This document shows, one piece after another, positions 1 through 9,783 of a stretch of 51,345 nt of DNA. Numbering within the stretch: position 1 is the stretch's first letter; each line of letters starts with the position of its first letter. A program made the translations under genes and the position numbers. Below the pieces are notes generated by a model that did no database searches, was not told the origin of the DNA, and saw only the letters and a program-made list of their open reading frames with translations. The stretch is from the NCBI GenBank assembly GCA_015680685.1, contig MNCI01009457.1, forward strand, positions 500,852 to 552,196, written 5' to 3'. The DNA comes from Gnetum montanum. Its lineage: Eukaryota > Streptophyta > Gnetopsida > Gnetales > Gnetaceae.

Positions 1-224
1 AAGGACCTTATATTATTTATGCAACTTTTCCTTCAGGGGCCATGACAATATACAAACATGAGAGCCCAGACAAGAAACTATTGGTTAATGTACAACAAAC
101 CAAACCTTTCCATGAGCTTAGGACAGCCAGTACACATGCTACCTTTGTTGATGGATAACCTTGCTCACTATTTCAGATCTCCTCCTTCAAACTCAGTCGT
201 GGGAAAGATGGCCACCTATGCTAA
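1..224 (+). pseudogene. Element O: C-terminal end of the gypsy pol polyprotein (integrase tail)
   Basis: The frame from base 3 reads GPYIIYATFPSGAMTIYK and runs to a TAA at 222-224. It matches the tails of the other pol copies, ending 22363 (P), 7830 (Q) and 30299 (M, minus). The last residues follow the family pattern SxGxDxHLC-stop. One in-frame TAA (155-157) falls where P has a Gln codon. This segment lies beyond the integrase catalytic core, and no chromodomain is seen. The rest of pol is outside the window. It is a dead fragment, but the assignment is firm because four copies align. Confidence 0.8.
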
Positions 225-835
225 CAATTTTAGGCCCTCAGTTCTTTTTGAATTTTTGTTTTACACATTCTTTCAACTTTTCTTATTTTTTTTACACCAA
301 CGTTCATGTTTTTACTGTTTCTTTATTTGCTTGATTTACTTTTATTCGTCATCTAATAAGTGCTCATGATGGTGGATTGAATTATATCATATTGATTGGT
401 AATGTTTGTTTTTTACCTTTGAATTACGATGCTGATATTAAGGTATGGTTCTTTTGGTAAAACATGTAATGAGTTCATGCTTTCCACTCATCCATACAAC
501 TCTATGGTCTCCTTTGGCTTAGAACTATACAGTCCCCTTTTTCTAAGTAAACTTGTGAATGAATTGGTAGCTGAGTATTTTTCAAACCAAGGAAAGACTC
601 AAAGGATGAAAAGGGTGTGACTTCAAGGGGATTCGATGCATTGGTGCTGGTCATTCTCTTGGGTGCTTGGATGCTTTTTCTTGGGTTTTCCACAATTCTG
701 ACATTGTTCAAATATCAGGAAGTTGAGTCTTTGAATGGTGTGGTTCTCACGCATAAACATAAAAAAAAGAGAGAAAAAGGTGAGAATTCAAAGCACACCC
801 CTTAGACATAATAAAGCAATATGGGCTACAAGCAC

Positions 836-896
836 TGGTTATGGCACTGGAAAGACATGTTACCCATGCCTGAAGGTTCCCTCTAACTAAGGCCCT
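836..896 (+). other. Conserved non-coding block of the element family (O copy)
   Basis: About 60 bp, including GAAAGACATGTTACCCATGC and CCTCTAACTAAGG, then a pyrimidine-rich run. Close copies lie at 8500-8556 (Q) and 23100-23160 (P); R reaches the same block at 51337-51345 on the minus strand; M carries three shorter minus-strand copies at 29476-29712. By eye it is better conserved than the DNA around it, although no protein frame is shared. The function is unknown. A packaging or other RNA signal is a guess. Confidence 0.6.
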
Positions 897-1651
897 TTCT
901 TGCTTCTTGCTTCTCCATCTCACTCTCCTTGGGATGGTGGTCACTCTTTGTGGAAGCATTCTTGTTACCGCAAGAGGATGGATTGGCCAAGTGTATTGAT
1001 GGGAGGTCGTTGAATGTGGTTGGTTTGCGTCTGGATTTGGGATGAGGCCTACTTAGTTATCTTAACCATGAAATACACAAGGGGCTTTAAACAACTTTGT
1101 TCTTGGGATTCCATTTCATTCTCTCCTCTCAATCTTTCTTCCCATTTTCCACCTCATTGCCAGTTTTATCATTAGTCCATTTTGGGTTGATGCATTTATT
1201 TTCTTTGGTGAATTCTTGTGCATAAGTTTTTAACTCTTGCTTCCAAATGACATTCCTAGAGCCTACGGACTCTTTGGTTTATAGGTTTGTCAGGGCATAA
1301 AGGGCATGAACCTGCTTTGGGGAGGACCCACTGGGATTTCTTTTTGGTGCAATTATTAACTTCTTCCCCTTAAACATTTCTTGTAATCAATACTTTCTTG
1401 TTTCATCCCCATCCATGACATCCATTTTATTGGCATTGCTGTTGATGTTTTTCATCTTTCTTGTTCCTCATGTTCTTCCATTTTATAGCTACCAGAGGTT
1501 CTCTCTTAGTCATGGGGGCCTTGGCACAAATTTTTTAATTTTTTCCATTTTACTAATTGCCTAACCCCTACACCTTAGGTAGTTGCCAGTGATAAGTCTC
1601 CAAACTAGTTTTTGCCATAACCACAACTCAGCCAATACACTTCATATCGAG

Positions 1652-1950
1652 GTAAGGTATCAACTGCATTGTGGTTTATCTATCCTTGCTCATTTGTGAC
1701 TGTGTTGTATGTGCAGATGGCAATCATACAAACAATGGATTGGGCTTGGAGGAAGCACTCAAGATGGACCAGAATTGGAGCATTTACGAAAGGAGCAAGT
1801 CTGGTGGCGTGGCTATGGATAAATAACAAAAGGCGCAATCTTAGCATTGGCGGCAACATGCTTCATTTTCTTTCTCTCTCTCTCTCTACAAGTTGCCGAA
1901 TAAAGGCTTGGATGTCATTTATGTATGAGTGTTCACCACAATGGTCATGA
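1652..1950 (+). other. Intron-like segment followed by a short ORF, shared by O and R
   Basis: GAG|GTAAGG at 1651-1657 and TGTGCAG|ATGG at 1710-1720 look like a splice donor and acceptor around a 65-bp intron. An ORF of 77 codons starts right at the acceptor (ATG 1717, MAIIQTMDW...). R has the corresponding DNA in inverse orientation near 50440-50620, with the same TGTGCAG|ATGGC but a GC at the donor and several stops. The ORF matches no family I know. It takes the place that the coiled-coil ORF has in the other elements. Confidence 0.3.
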
Positions 1951-2116
1951 ACACGAATGTTGGAATATACTTATTAGTCTGTTCACTGGGCATGTTGATT
2001 TTGTCATCCCATTCCACCGTCAGTTGTCAGTTAGTCAATAATCCCATACCTTCCCAATATTTTGTAAAGAACTTGTTTGTCTTCTTCTATACTCGAGGAT
2101 GAGTTTTTATTCAGTC

Positions 2117-2125
2117 ATGGGGGTA
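2117..2125 (+). other. Element O: polypurine tract
   Basis: ATGGGGGTA directly abuts the TGATA that opens the LTR. The same tract precedes the 3' LTRs of N (5649), Q (12854), P (26334) and, on the minus strand, M (14140-14149) and R (50168-50177). It primes plus-strand DNA synthesis in LTR elements. Confidence 0.75.
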
Positions 2126-3301
2126 TGATAAGAGTGGTTACTCTCGCAGGTATTCTAATTATTAGAGTAGTTACTCTAGTGGTTACTCTAGTAGCTACTC
2201 TAATTATTAAAGTGGTTACTCTAGCAGTTATTCTAATTATTAGAGTGGTTACTTTAGCGGTTACTCTAGTAGTTATTCTAATTATTAGAGAGGTTACTCT
2301 AGCGGTTATTTTAGTAGTTATTCTAATTATTAGAGTAGTTGCTCCCAAGCCTATAAATACAGTGCCCAGGCGCACAATTGGGAAGAAGTCTTTTAGCAGT
2401 CAAGTAGTGAAACTCTTGTAGTCTGTTTGAAAGTTAGAGTATTTTCCAAGTGCCTGCAGCAAGAGGTCTAAGTGTGGATGGATCTTTATTCGAGCATTAT
2501 GTACCTAAGCACACCTTGTGTATGGAAATAAAGATGAGCTCTAAGCCTCTACTATAGACAAGCCACTTGAGTAATTCAATAGTCTAGAGGGTTAAAAAAA
2601 TCTTTGGTATTTTGATAGGACTGAAATAGCTTTTTGATCTTTAAAGTATATTCCTTTGGTATTTCAATCAGAAATTGTCAAATCTTTGAAAGCTTTATTG
2701 TGTGCAATCATTGACAACTATTATATAGCCAAATAGAGACTCATACGTGGTAGTTTACGCAGTAATTTTTGATAGTATAGTAGGATTGTCTTTAAGAAAT
2801 TGCTTCTTTGAGCTTAGAAAATTTGAACAATTCACAGATATTGAATTAGGGATAACTTTATTGTAAAGTGTTTCTTTGTATCAGTTTACCTTGCTTAAAT
2901 ATTTGAGATTTTTACACAAATATGCTTTCTTTCTTTCTATTTCTATTGAATCTTACTCTATTTCTAGTTTTCTAGTTTGGGAAAAATTATGAGTAAATTG
3001 GCAAAGTTGTGCTGAAATGGTTTTTGCAAAATTTTATTTATTACAAGTAGGTATTACAAAAACCATATAGACTAAGTATTTGAACAAAATAGGAATCTTT
3101 AACAACTCATAGTATTTTACAAAGTTTGGCTGAATCTTTTTTATGATAGCCGATCATAGTTTTATACACAACCCAACTATTTCAACATTTACAATAACAA
3201 ACACATACTCACATTTAACTACTGAGTCTATTTGGAGGTATCTAGGCCTTGGTGTTGCTAGAGACCAGTGAACACCTAAATCCTATTTGAGGCACTCATT
3301 G
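2126..3301 (+). repeat. Element O: 3' LTR
   Basis: Starts TGATAAG after the polypurine tract and ends CACTCATTG, a mutated form of the family end CACTCATCA. A TATA box (CTATAAATAC, about 2351) is followed by a downstream section that aligns with the other LTRs: the AGTGCCTGCAGCAAGAG region and an AATAAAGATGAGCT polyadenylation-like site near 2527. At 1176 bp it is about 300 bp longer than its relatives. Part of the excess is a minisatellite in U3; the middle (about 2590-3160) does not align. DNA right after it belongs to the 3' ORF of N, so O was inserted into N. Confidence 0.75.
2140..2345 (+). repeat. Minisatellite in the U3 of the O LTR
   Basis: Imperfect tandem copies of GGTTACTCTAG and TTATTCTAATTATTAGAGT-type units cover about 200 bp just upstream of the TATA box at about 2351. 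They make long reading frames open on both strands; both encode only I/V/T-rich low-complexity chains and are not genes. Confidence 0.8.
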
Positions 3302-5440
3302 GTGGTTGCGTCCCAAACGGTCGCCAACATTGATATATCTAAAGATAGAAAAGCATTTCAAAGAAAATGAATGTGAAAGGAAAAACCTACCTTTTCCATG
3401 CCTCATCCAAAAACTTTACAAAAGGGCAGGGATAATCCACTACACCAATGACATGATTAGACATATACTCATTGCCTCTTGGTTCGAGATGATGAAAGTT
3501 AAGACATTTGCTGTGTCCAAGGAAGAAGAGCAGCAATTACCACCTACACCACCCACTCTTGATACAATGCTAGAGGCCTATGCAGCCATTGAGCACTTGC
3601 ATGAAATCAAAGAATAGCTCTTGCATGAGTAGGAGCAGCGAGCAAGAACAAGTGATGGAGATCCATCTATATATCGACCAGTGATGAGTCACCTTAATGA
3701 AGTGGCTCGAACAATTAGTTAAATATAAGGAGGTGGCCCAATATTCTTAGCCCAAAAAACATAGCTACCTGCAAGATCAAATCCCAATGCTAGAGAGGTG
3801 ATGATGTCTTTATCTCAACACCATTTATTTCTAGAAATGTCTAGGAATGCTACCTCCTTTTTGGTGTGCTTGGAGGAGGGTGAGGGGGCAACTTTACTAG
3901 TGATGCAACACCAAGGATAGGAGACGGCTACAAAAGTGGTTACTGACTAAATTGCAGAAGCACTTAACGCACTTGTAGCATTTGTATCAAATGTATTTTC
4001 ACTTAAAGATGTGCAAACATTAGCAGGAACTGTCAGCAGAAAATTTAGTGCAGCTTAGCACGAAGAGTTAATAGACTGACTAGTGGGGATTAGGCAACTG
4101 ATTCTAGACATCTTTGATTTTTTGGACAATATTACTACAACATAGTTGGAGTTGTTCGAAGTAAAGGGAAAATGGATCATCCTAAAGGGGCAACTCAAAA
4201 TGGCTCAAGCATAAAACCAACACTCGGTCATGGAGGTTGCTAAATTGCATGCTCATTTTACTGATCTTGCACTTCTCAGCCTTGCAACAACTAGAGATGA
4301 AGCTTTTCAGTAACTTCAAGTATAATTAAAACAAGTTAAGGAGGGAATGGTAATGACCATCTTCAATTAGTCTATAGAAAAAGAAAAAACCTAATTAGTT
4401 CAAAAGGACTTGGTTCAGATGCATCAGAAAAATGAGACACTAATCACAGAAAACCATCTGCTGCGAAATGTTGATGCACAAAAACAATAAATGTAGGAAT
4501 TTATTCATCAAAAATAGGAGTAGCTCACTAAGGTAAACAAATAATTGAGGAAATTGGCTACAAAGAGTCACAATATCTTTATGAAGGAAGTTTGTGCCTT
4601 ATGCCAAACATTTTCCATTGAAATTGCCACCTAAAAAAATGAGGCTCTCAAATTTGGAGAGTACAGAATCATTACCGTGACTAGGTTGGCTTGCAAAAAG
4701 AAGTGAATGAGAAACATATCCAATTGGCTAAGGCAAAAGTAAATAAGGTCCTCCAAAAACTCTAGCAAGGGAAAGAGGTGTGGCAATCCATCATTGATGG
4801 GATAAATGCCTACAATAAAGCAAAGATCCACCTAAAGGAGTTGCAGATCAAAGAAATGATAAAGTATATGGAATCGGCCAATCCGCATTATGTAAACCTA
4901 GGGATGCTAACTACTAGATGGCTGCAATTAGAACTTGAAAAGTAGGTGGCCAGCTCATACTTGGTTTACAAGGTTGAGTTCAAGCACCACAAGGACACCA
5001 AGCAAGAGCTTGAGATGACAAACACTAAACTCGAAGCTCTTAGGCCACGGTTCACTAATCAAAAATCAACTACTGAGAACCTAGCTAGGAGAATGAGTGA
5101 TTACTAGGAGCTGTAGAGCACAATCAGGGCATTTGATATCAAGCACAAACAATTTTCTACCTAGTATATCAATGTAAAGAAGCTATTCCTAGCAATTCCT
5201 TATCCTTGGGATGTGCTGCCAAATTTTGCCCACATTGGCGAAGCTGTGCAGACTATGCATGATCCTAGGAGTAAGGAGGAGAAAATGAAAGCATTCCTGG
5301 ATGCTTTCCACCTCCTACCAAAAGTTGCAACAATAGCGAGACAACCATAATAGCCTCAATTATTGCATGTGCCTGAAGCTGAAGAAGGTCTATCAGGGCC
5401 TCAAGAGCCTCCACCACTTGGGATGGTGTGATCTTTTCAA
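3302..5440 (+). pseudogene. Element N: 3' ORF (env position), coiled-coil protein, broken
   Basis: Begins inside the ORF because O was inserted at its 5' side. The first residues (YLKIEKHFKENECERKNLPF, then a Cys-Leu-Ile stretch) align with Q (about 10550), P (about 24030) and M (minus, split at 16246/27219). Next come a Pro-rich hinge (LPPTPPT), a segment on YRPVMSHLNE, then several hundred residues rich in Lys, Glu, Leu and Gln that look like coiled coil. There are many internal stops, nearly all TAG or TAA. The start of this domain resembles the plant family called 'putative plant transposon protein' (from memory, not searched). Function unknown. Confidence 0.65.
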
Positions 5441-5648
5441 ACAATATTCATGACATCAGAGGATGTGCTATCTAATTTTTTGTTTGGTGTTCCATTTTGT
5501 GTCATGAATATCACAATTTGTAATTTTGTTGATTTGTACACCCGGACACTCAATTTTATCATGTAGTCTTGTTAAGTCATGTGCTAGTCAATAATCCCAT
5601 TCCTTTCCAATTTTGTAAAGAACTTGAGGATGAGTTTTTCATTCAATT

Positions 5649-5657
5649 GTGGGGGTA
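5649..5657 (+). other. Element N: polypurine tract
   Basis: GTGGGGGTA immediately before the LTR start TGATGAG. Confidence 0.7.
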
Positions 5658-6506
5658 TGATGAGTCATGGATTGGTTGCGTCAACAAGGCCTTGTCGATT
5701 AGGGCCCATTAACAAAAGATTTGTTCTTGCCTATAAATATGTGCTAACCCACTGTGTTTATGATTCATTCAGTCATAGTTGTAGGGAAGCTTTTGCATTT
5801 TTTCAATTCAAGTGACGAATATTTTCGCAAGTGCCTGCAACAAGATTCATTGAGTGTACGGACCTTTATTTGAGCATTGTTGTACCTGAGCATGATAATG
5901 TGTGTGGTAGTAAAGATAGACTTCTTGATAAAGCTTGTAGCATTCTAGATAGTTTAAATGTTTCATTCATGCATTTAATGTTTTTAGCTATTTATTCAAT
6001 GTTTTATAATAATTAAGATAAATAAGTAATTAAGAGAGATAAGCTAAATAGCGATTAAGTGAACACATAAGTATGACCACTTCGAGCATGTGTATGATGT
6101 TTGGTAATCCTAGCAACACTTAATACTTAGCAACCTAATAATGTTATACATGTTTAGGATGTGTACAACAAGTGGGACTGGATACTTATGTTAGGACTAG
6201 TTGAATAGTAGTTAGCTCATTAGATTAAAGTAGGTATTAAATTACTTTATTCTCTATCTTTTTTATTTCAAGCACTGAAACCATAAAATATAAAATGAAA
6301 AAAAATCATGTGCCTCAATTAAACTTAAACCATACCCTTGAGCTTCACAAATGTAGTTGGGAAGACAATAAACATCCTCAACATAAAGGTTACCTTGTAG
6401 GGAACTAGTGCACTAGAAACTATAGAGTTCATAGAATTCAACCGCATTGCACATCAATGCTTTGTGATTCATATGGTTGGGCATAGGGGTGCCTTGCCAC
6501 TCATCA
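5658..6506 (+). repeat. Element N: 3' LTR
   Basis: An 849-bp LTR with termini TGATGAGT and ACTCATCA, preceded by a polypurine tract and so a 3' LTR. It has a TATA-like CTATAAATATG near 5731, the AGTGCCTGCAACAAG motif and a degraded polyadenylation region near 5920. Its U3 has the GGCCTTGTCGA type of motif also found in P. The DNA after it is mid-integrase sequence of Q, so N was inserted into Q. The right flank reads AAATC; the matching left flank is outside the window. Confidence 0.85.
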
Positions 6507-7830
6507 AAATCCAAGTAAACTTGCACAAGGCTTGTGTCGATGACCTGGTTTGATGGGATGTACCAAATAATGATCAGTTGCACGTCCTCTAGGATGCTAA
6601 TGAGGATGCTTTTGGCGACCACTACGTAAGAAGGAGGATGGCTACAAAGATCCTCATGGTGAAATAATTTTGGCTAATGATTGTCAAGGGTGCTCACCAT
6701 TTCTCCTATTTTTGTAAATGTTGTCAAAGGAATGGAAGGATAACTATATACATCAATGGATCCTAATAATGGATCCAAGCACTGGAGCCTTTTGATATCT
6801 GGGGCATTGACTTTCTGGGATCTATCACGCCCATGTTAAACGAGAAGGCTTACATCACTCTTGTTCATGTGAATGCTATCAAAGGGATGGAGGGATAACT
6901 ATATGCATGGAAGACCTCCAATAGTGGCTCCAACCACTAGAGCCTTGAGACCTCTAGGGCATTGACTTCATGAGATCCATCACACCCATTGTACATCCAC
7001 CATTGTAGCACCGTTTGTACAATAATAAGTGTTTAAAAGGTTTGGCGTGCCTACAGCACTCATTTTTGACAATGGGACTCACTTTACAAGATCTACTTTT
7101 TAGCAACTAATGCAACACTTAGGGGTGAAACATAAGCTCACAACCCTGTATCATCCTCAAGCTAATGGTCAAACTGAAGTTACTAATAGGAAGATCACAA
7201 GGATACTAACACAAATAATAAATAAATATAGGAAGGACTAGAGTACTAAGCTCAACAATGCTCTTTGACATATCCTTCAACTTGAAAGCTTTCTATAGGC
7301 TACTCTCCCTATGAGTTAGTGTACATAAAGTTATCAAAACTTCTAATTCAAGCCAAACTTTGTACACTCACAATAACCTATGAGCCTAACCTCAACATTA
7401 ATCTAGCATAAAAAGAATGATTAATGACATTGAATGTGCTAGATGAGAATTGATAAGTAGCCTTTATAATGAATGAAGTGCACAAGGCACACTCCAAAAA
7501 CGTCATGATGCACAAATAAGAAGAGTTAAATTTCAACCTTACGATAAGATTCTTTATTGAAATCCCATACATATGCCATAACAAACTAAGTTTCAAATGT
7601 TATGAGAAGAATCTTATATCATAGACACAACTTTTCCTTTATGATCCATGATAATCTACCATCCATTGAGCCCTCTCAAATATTTTTTGATCAACATATA
7701 GTAAGTTCATCCATTCTTAGAATCCTAGGTAACCAACAACACTAACACCTTGGCATTAGAATAGGCTCATTCCATTTTTCAAATCTCCTTCTCTAAACAT
7801 AGTTGTGGGGGATATGGCCATCTGTACTAA
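6507..7830 (+). pseudogene. Element Q: integrase to the end of pol, broken
   Basis: Starts within the zinc-binding part of integrase: LVKACVDD-like residues, then DHYVRRRMATKILMVK and the paired Cys of KCCQRNGRITI. The first catalytic Asp lies in FDIWGIDF (about 6805). The second Asp is in the FDNGTHF equivalent (about 7065), and the Glu region in HPQANGQTEVTNRKI (about 7150). It ends with a GHLY-stop tail at 7828-7830. Stops and frameshifts abound, and a 155-bp tandem duplication sits over the first catalytic Asp. The 5' part of Q lies to the left of the window, beyond N and O. Confidence 0.8.
6724..6990 (+). repeat. Tandem duplication inside the Q integrase
   Basis: The unit starting TCAAAGGAATGGAAGGATAA (6724) recurs at 6879 as TCAAAGGGATGGAGGGATAA, period 155 bp. 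Both copies include the GGGCATTGACTT stretch around the first catalytic Asp. The copies differ at many sites, so the duplication is old. Confidence 0.75.
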
Positions 7831-9277
7831 TACCTTGATGACGCTAACCAATCTTTCACCTTCTTGTTTTATGGTAATCTTTATATGTTTTCCACTTTCT
7901 TGCATATTTTCTTCTTTATGTTATATCTTTTATCTTTTCTTTTCTTTTTATGGATTTCATCAAGTTTTATTGGAAATCTTTTGTTTTGTTCTTGCTAATG
8001 CAAAATTTGACAAGTATTGAAAGAAGTTATCATAATGATGATTGGATAAAAAAAAAGACCAATTTTTGTCTTTGGATTATGTTCTTTACTAATACTTTAT
8101 CAATTTTTTGGTGGTATCGAGTAGTGAGATCATGACATCCATCCATTCCATCTGTTCCATGAAAAATCCTGAAAGCACAACATTCTCTCACATTAAAAAT
8201 TAATAATTAATTAATGACCTTGATACCCAACAAAATAGGAAAGAACAAAGTGGGAATGGAAAAGGATGTGACCTCAAGGACATTGGATAGGATTTCTTTC
8301 AATATCATCCTTTAGCTCTATAAAATCCCATTAGTATATCATCATTCCTACCATTGACCATAAGCAGAAGCATGTCTTTGCCTGGTGTGATTCTAGTGGA
8401 GAAAAAAAAACAAAAACAATAGAAAAAATAAATAAAATAAATAATACATAAATTCAAAACACAATCCTTAGACTCAATAATAAGTTACAAGCACTAGTTA
8501 TGGGATTGGAAACACATGTTACCCATGCCTAAAGACATGCCTCTAACTAAGGCCCTCTCTCCTTCCTTTTTCTCTTTTCTTCTTCTATTGGAGTGATGAT
8601 TCTCCTTTGGGGTTATTCTAGACTTTTGATTGATGTGAAGTGGGCATATGTCAATCTAAGGTCATTGAAAGTGGAATGGACTTGGGCTCAACTTGGAATG
8701 GACTAGTATTAGATCATCTTAAACATAATTCCCACCAAGAACCTTGTGTGAATATGATGCTAATTATTCCTTCCACATCCTCTCTCTCTATAATTCATTT
8801 ACCTCATGGTTTACCATCTCACTACCTCATGTCATAGAAAATTATTCATTTTTGTTTCTAGATCACATGACTGATGGACAATTACATCCGTTGGTGTGGA
8901 ATTTAAGTTAACCTAATCATTCATCATCCTTTAGACTCATAGACTCTTTTTGATGAAGGTATGCAAGGGCACACAAGGCATCTACCTACTTTGGGAAGGA
9001 TCCAATTGCATTTGCTTGGTTTACCTTAAGTTAAATTTTCTACCATGTGTCATTGGCTTGATCCATCATCCTAATAGTATTCAAACATCTAGTTTTGCTC
9101 TATTTGGCATTCTAACTTCGTCCAAATCCACTCAAATTGCTTCTCCTAAGCTAAATCCATCCTCTTCTATGTTGTTTTCATTATTCTCTATATTTTTGGA
9201 TTCCATTGGGCTCTTGTTTCATTAAAAAACTTGTTCAAAAGTCCTCCATTTCTTAATGTGAAAAATAGCTAAGAATA

Positions 9278-9312
9278 GATGCATCAATGTAGTATAAAAA
9301 GTCTATATATAG
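9278..9312 (+). promoter_or_regulatory. Internal TATA promoter ahead of the Q 3' ORF
   Basis: CTATATATAGG (9303-9312) lies about 480 bp before the 3' ORF start. The DNA just above it (GATGCATCAATGTAG, 9278-9292) echoes pieces of Q's own LTR U3 (CCATCAATGTATCC and CGATGCATG, about 12926-12953). M has a corresponding TATA box at 28543-28551 on the minus strand and P one at 23961-23968. Confidence 0.45.
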
Positions 9313-9459
9313 GCATGAAACTTAGCTTATTTTTCATCATTTTTCAATAGAGCTAGAGGAGTTTTTATAGTTCTTTAGAACCCAAGAGCCTTCCAAGCCT
9401 CATAACTCATACATCACTTATCTAATTTCATCCATTTTTCGAACCTCATGCTACCAAAG

Positions 9460-9781
9460 GTAAGCTTTATAATATGGGGAATACAAATCTTTAATTTTTT
9501 GTGGAAACTTTTTCAAAATTTTTCTAACTTTCCATGTTTAACCTATTAAAGTAATATTAAATTAATCACCATAATGGGTTAAGACTAACAAACAAACTTT
9601 GACAGCTAAAGAATCAAATAATATTAAAATAATATACTTAGCCAAGATAAAAAACCAGCACTTAAACAATAAACCCTTAATACCAAAAAACTAAAACATG
9701 ACCTGATCTAATAAAGGAAGGTATGAAAATAACTAGATGTTATGAATTGGAAAGTTGATCATGGGTTATATTTGTGATCAG
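9460..9781 (+). other. Probable leader intron of the Q 3' ORF
   Basis: Donor AAAG|GTAAGC (9457-9465) and acceptor GTGATCAG|AG just before ATG at 9784. M aligns over the same exon end (…GAACCCTCTTGATCATAGG) but has lost the GT. A leader intron would let the 3' ORF be read from its own transcript. Spliced env-position transcripts are known from Athila-type elements; this one is inferred from signals only. Confidence 0.4.
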
Positions 9782-9783
9782 AG

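Larger units (their letters stand above)
225..2116 (+). other. Element O: non-coding region between pol and the 3' LTR
   Basis: Homologous to the post-pol regions of Q (7831-9783) and P (22364-24020), and, reversed, to the end of the window (R). It starts with T-rich DNA and contains a strongly shared block around 813-896, then a stretch near 1250-1345 that reappears inverted at about 50925-51000. Unlike Q, P, N and M, O has no coiled-coil 3' ORF here; its place is taken by about 600 bp (1517-2116) that is shared only with R. Short ORFs in this stretch are not conserved. Confidence 0.75.
7831..9783 (+). other. Element Q: non-coding region, internal promoter and leader intron
   Basis: Homologous to the post-pol region of O and P. 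The conserved block is at 8500-8556. A T-rich stretch around 7850-7970 and several short unshared ORFs carry no gene. The last 500 bp look like a promoter and spliced leader for the 3' ORF, described separately. Confidence 0.65.

Noticed and set aside
2115-2375. Long open frames on both strands at 2077-2421
   Set aside because: They are the minisatellite of the O LTR read in both directions; only I/V/T-rich repeats, no protein features.
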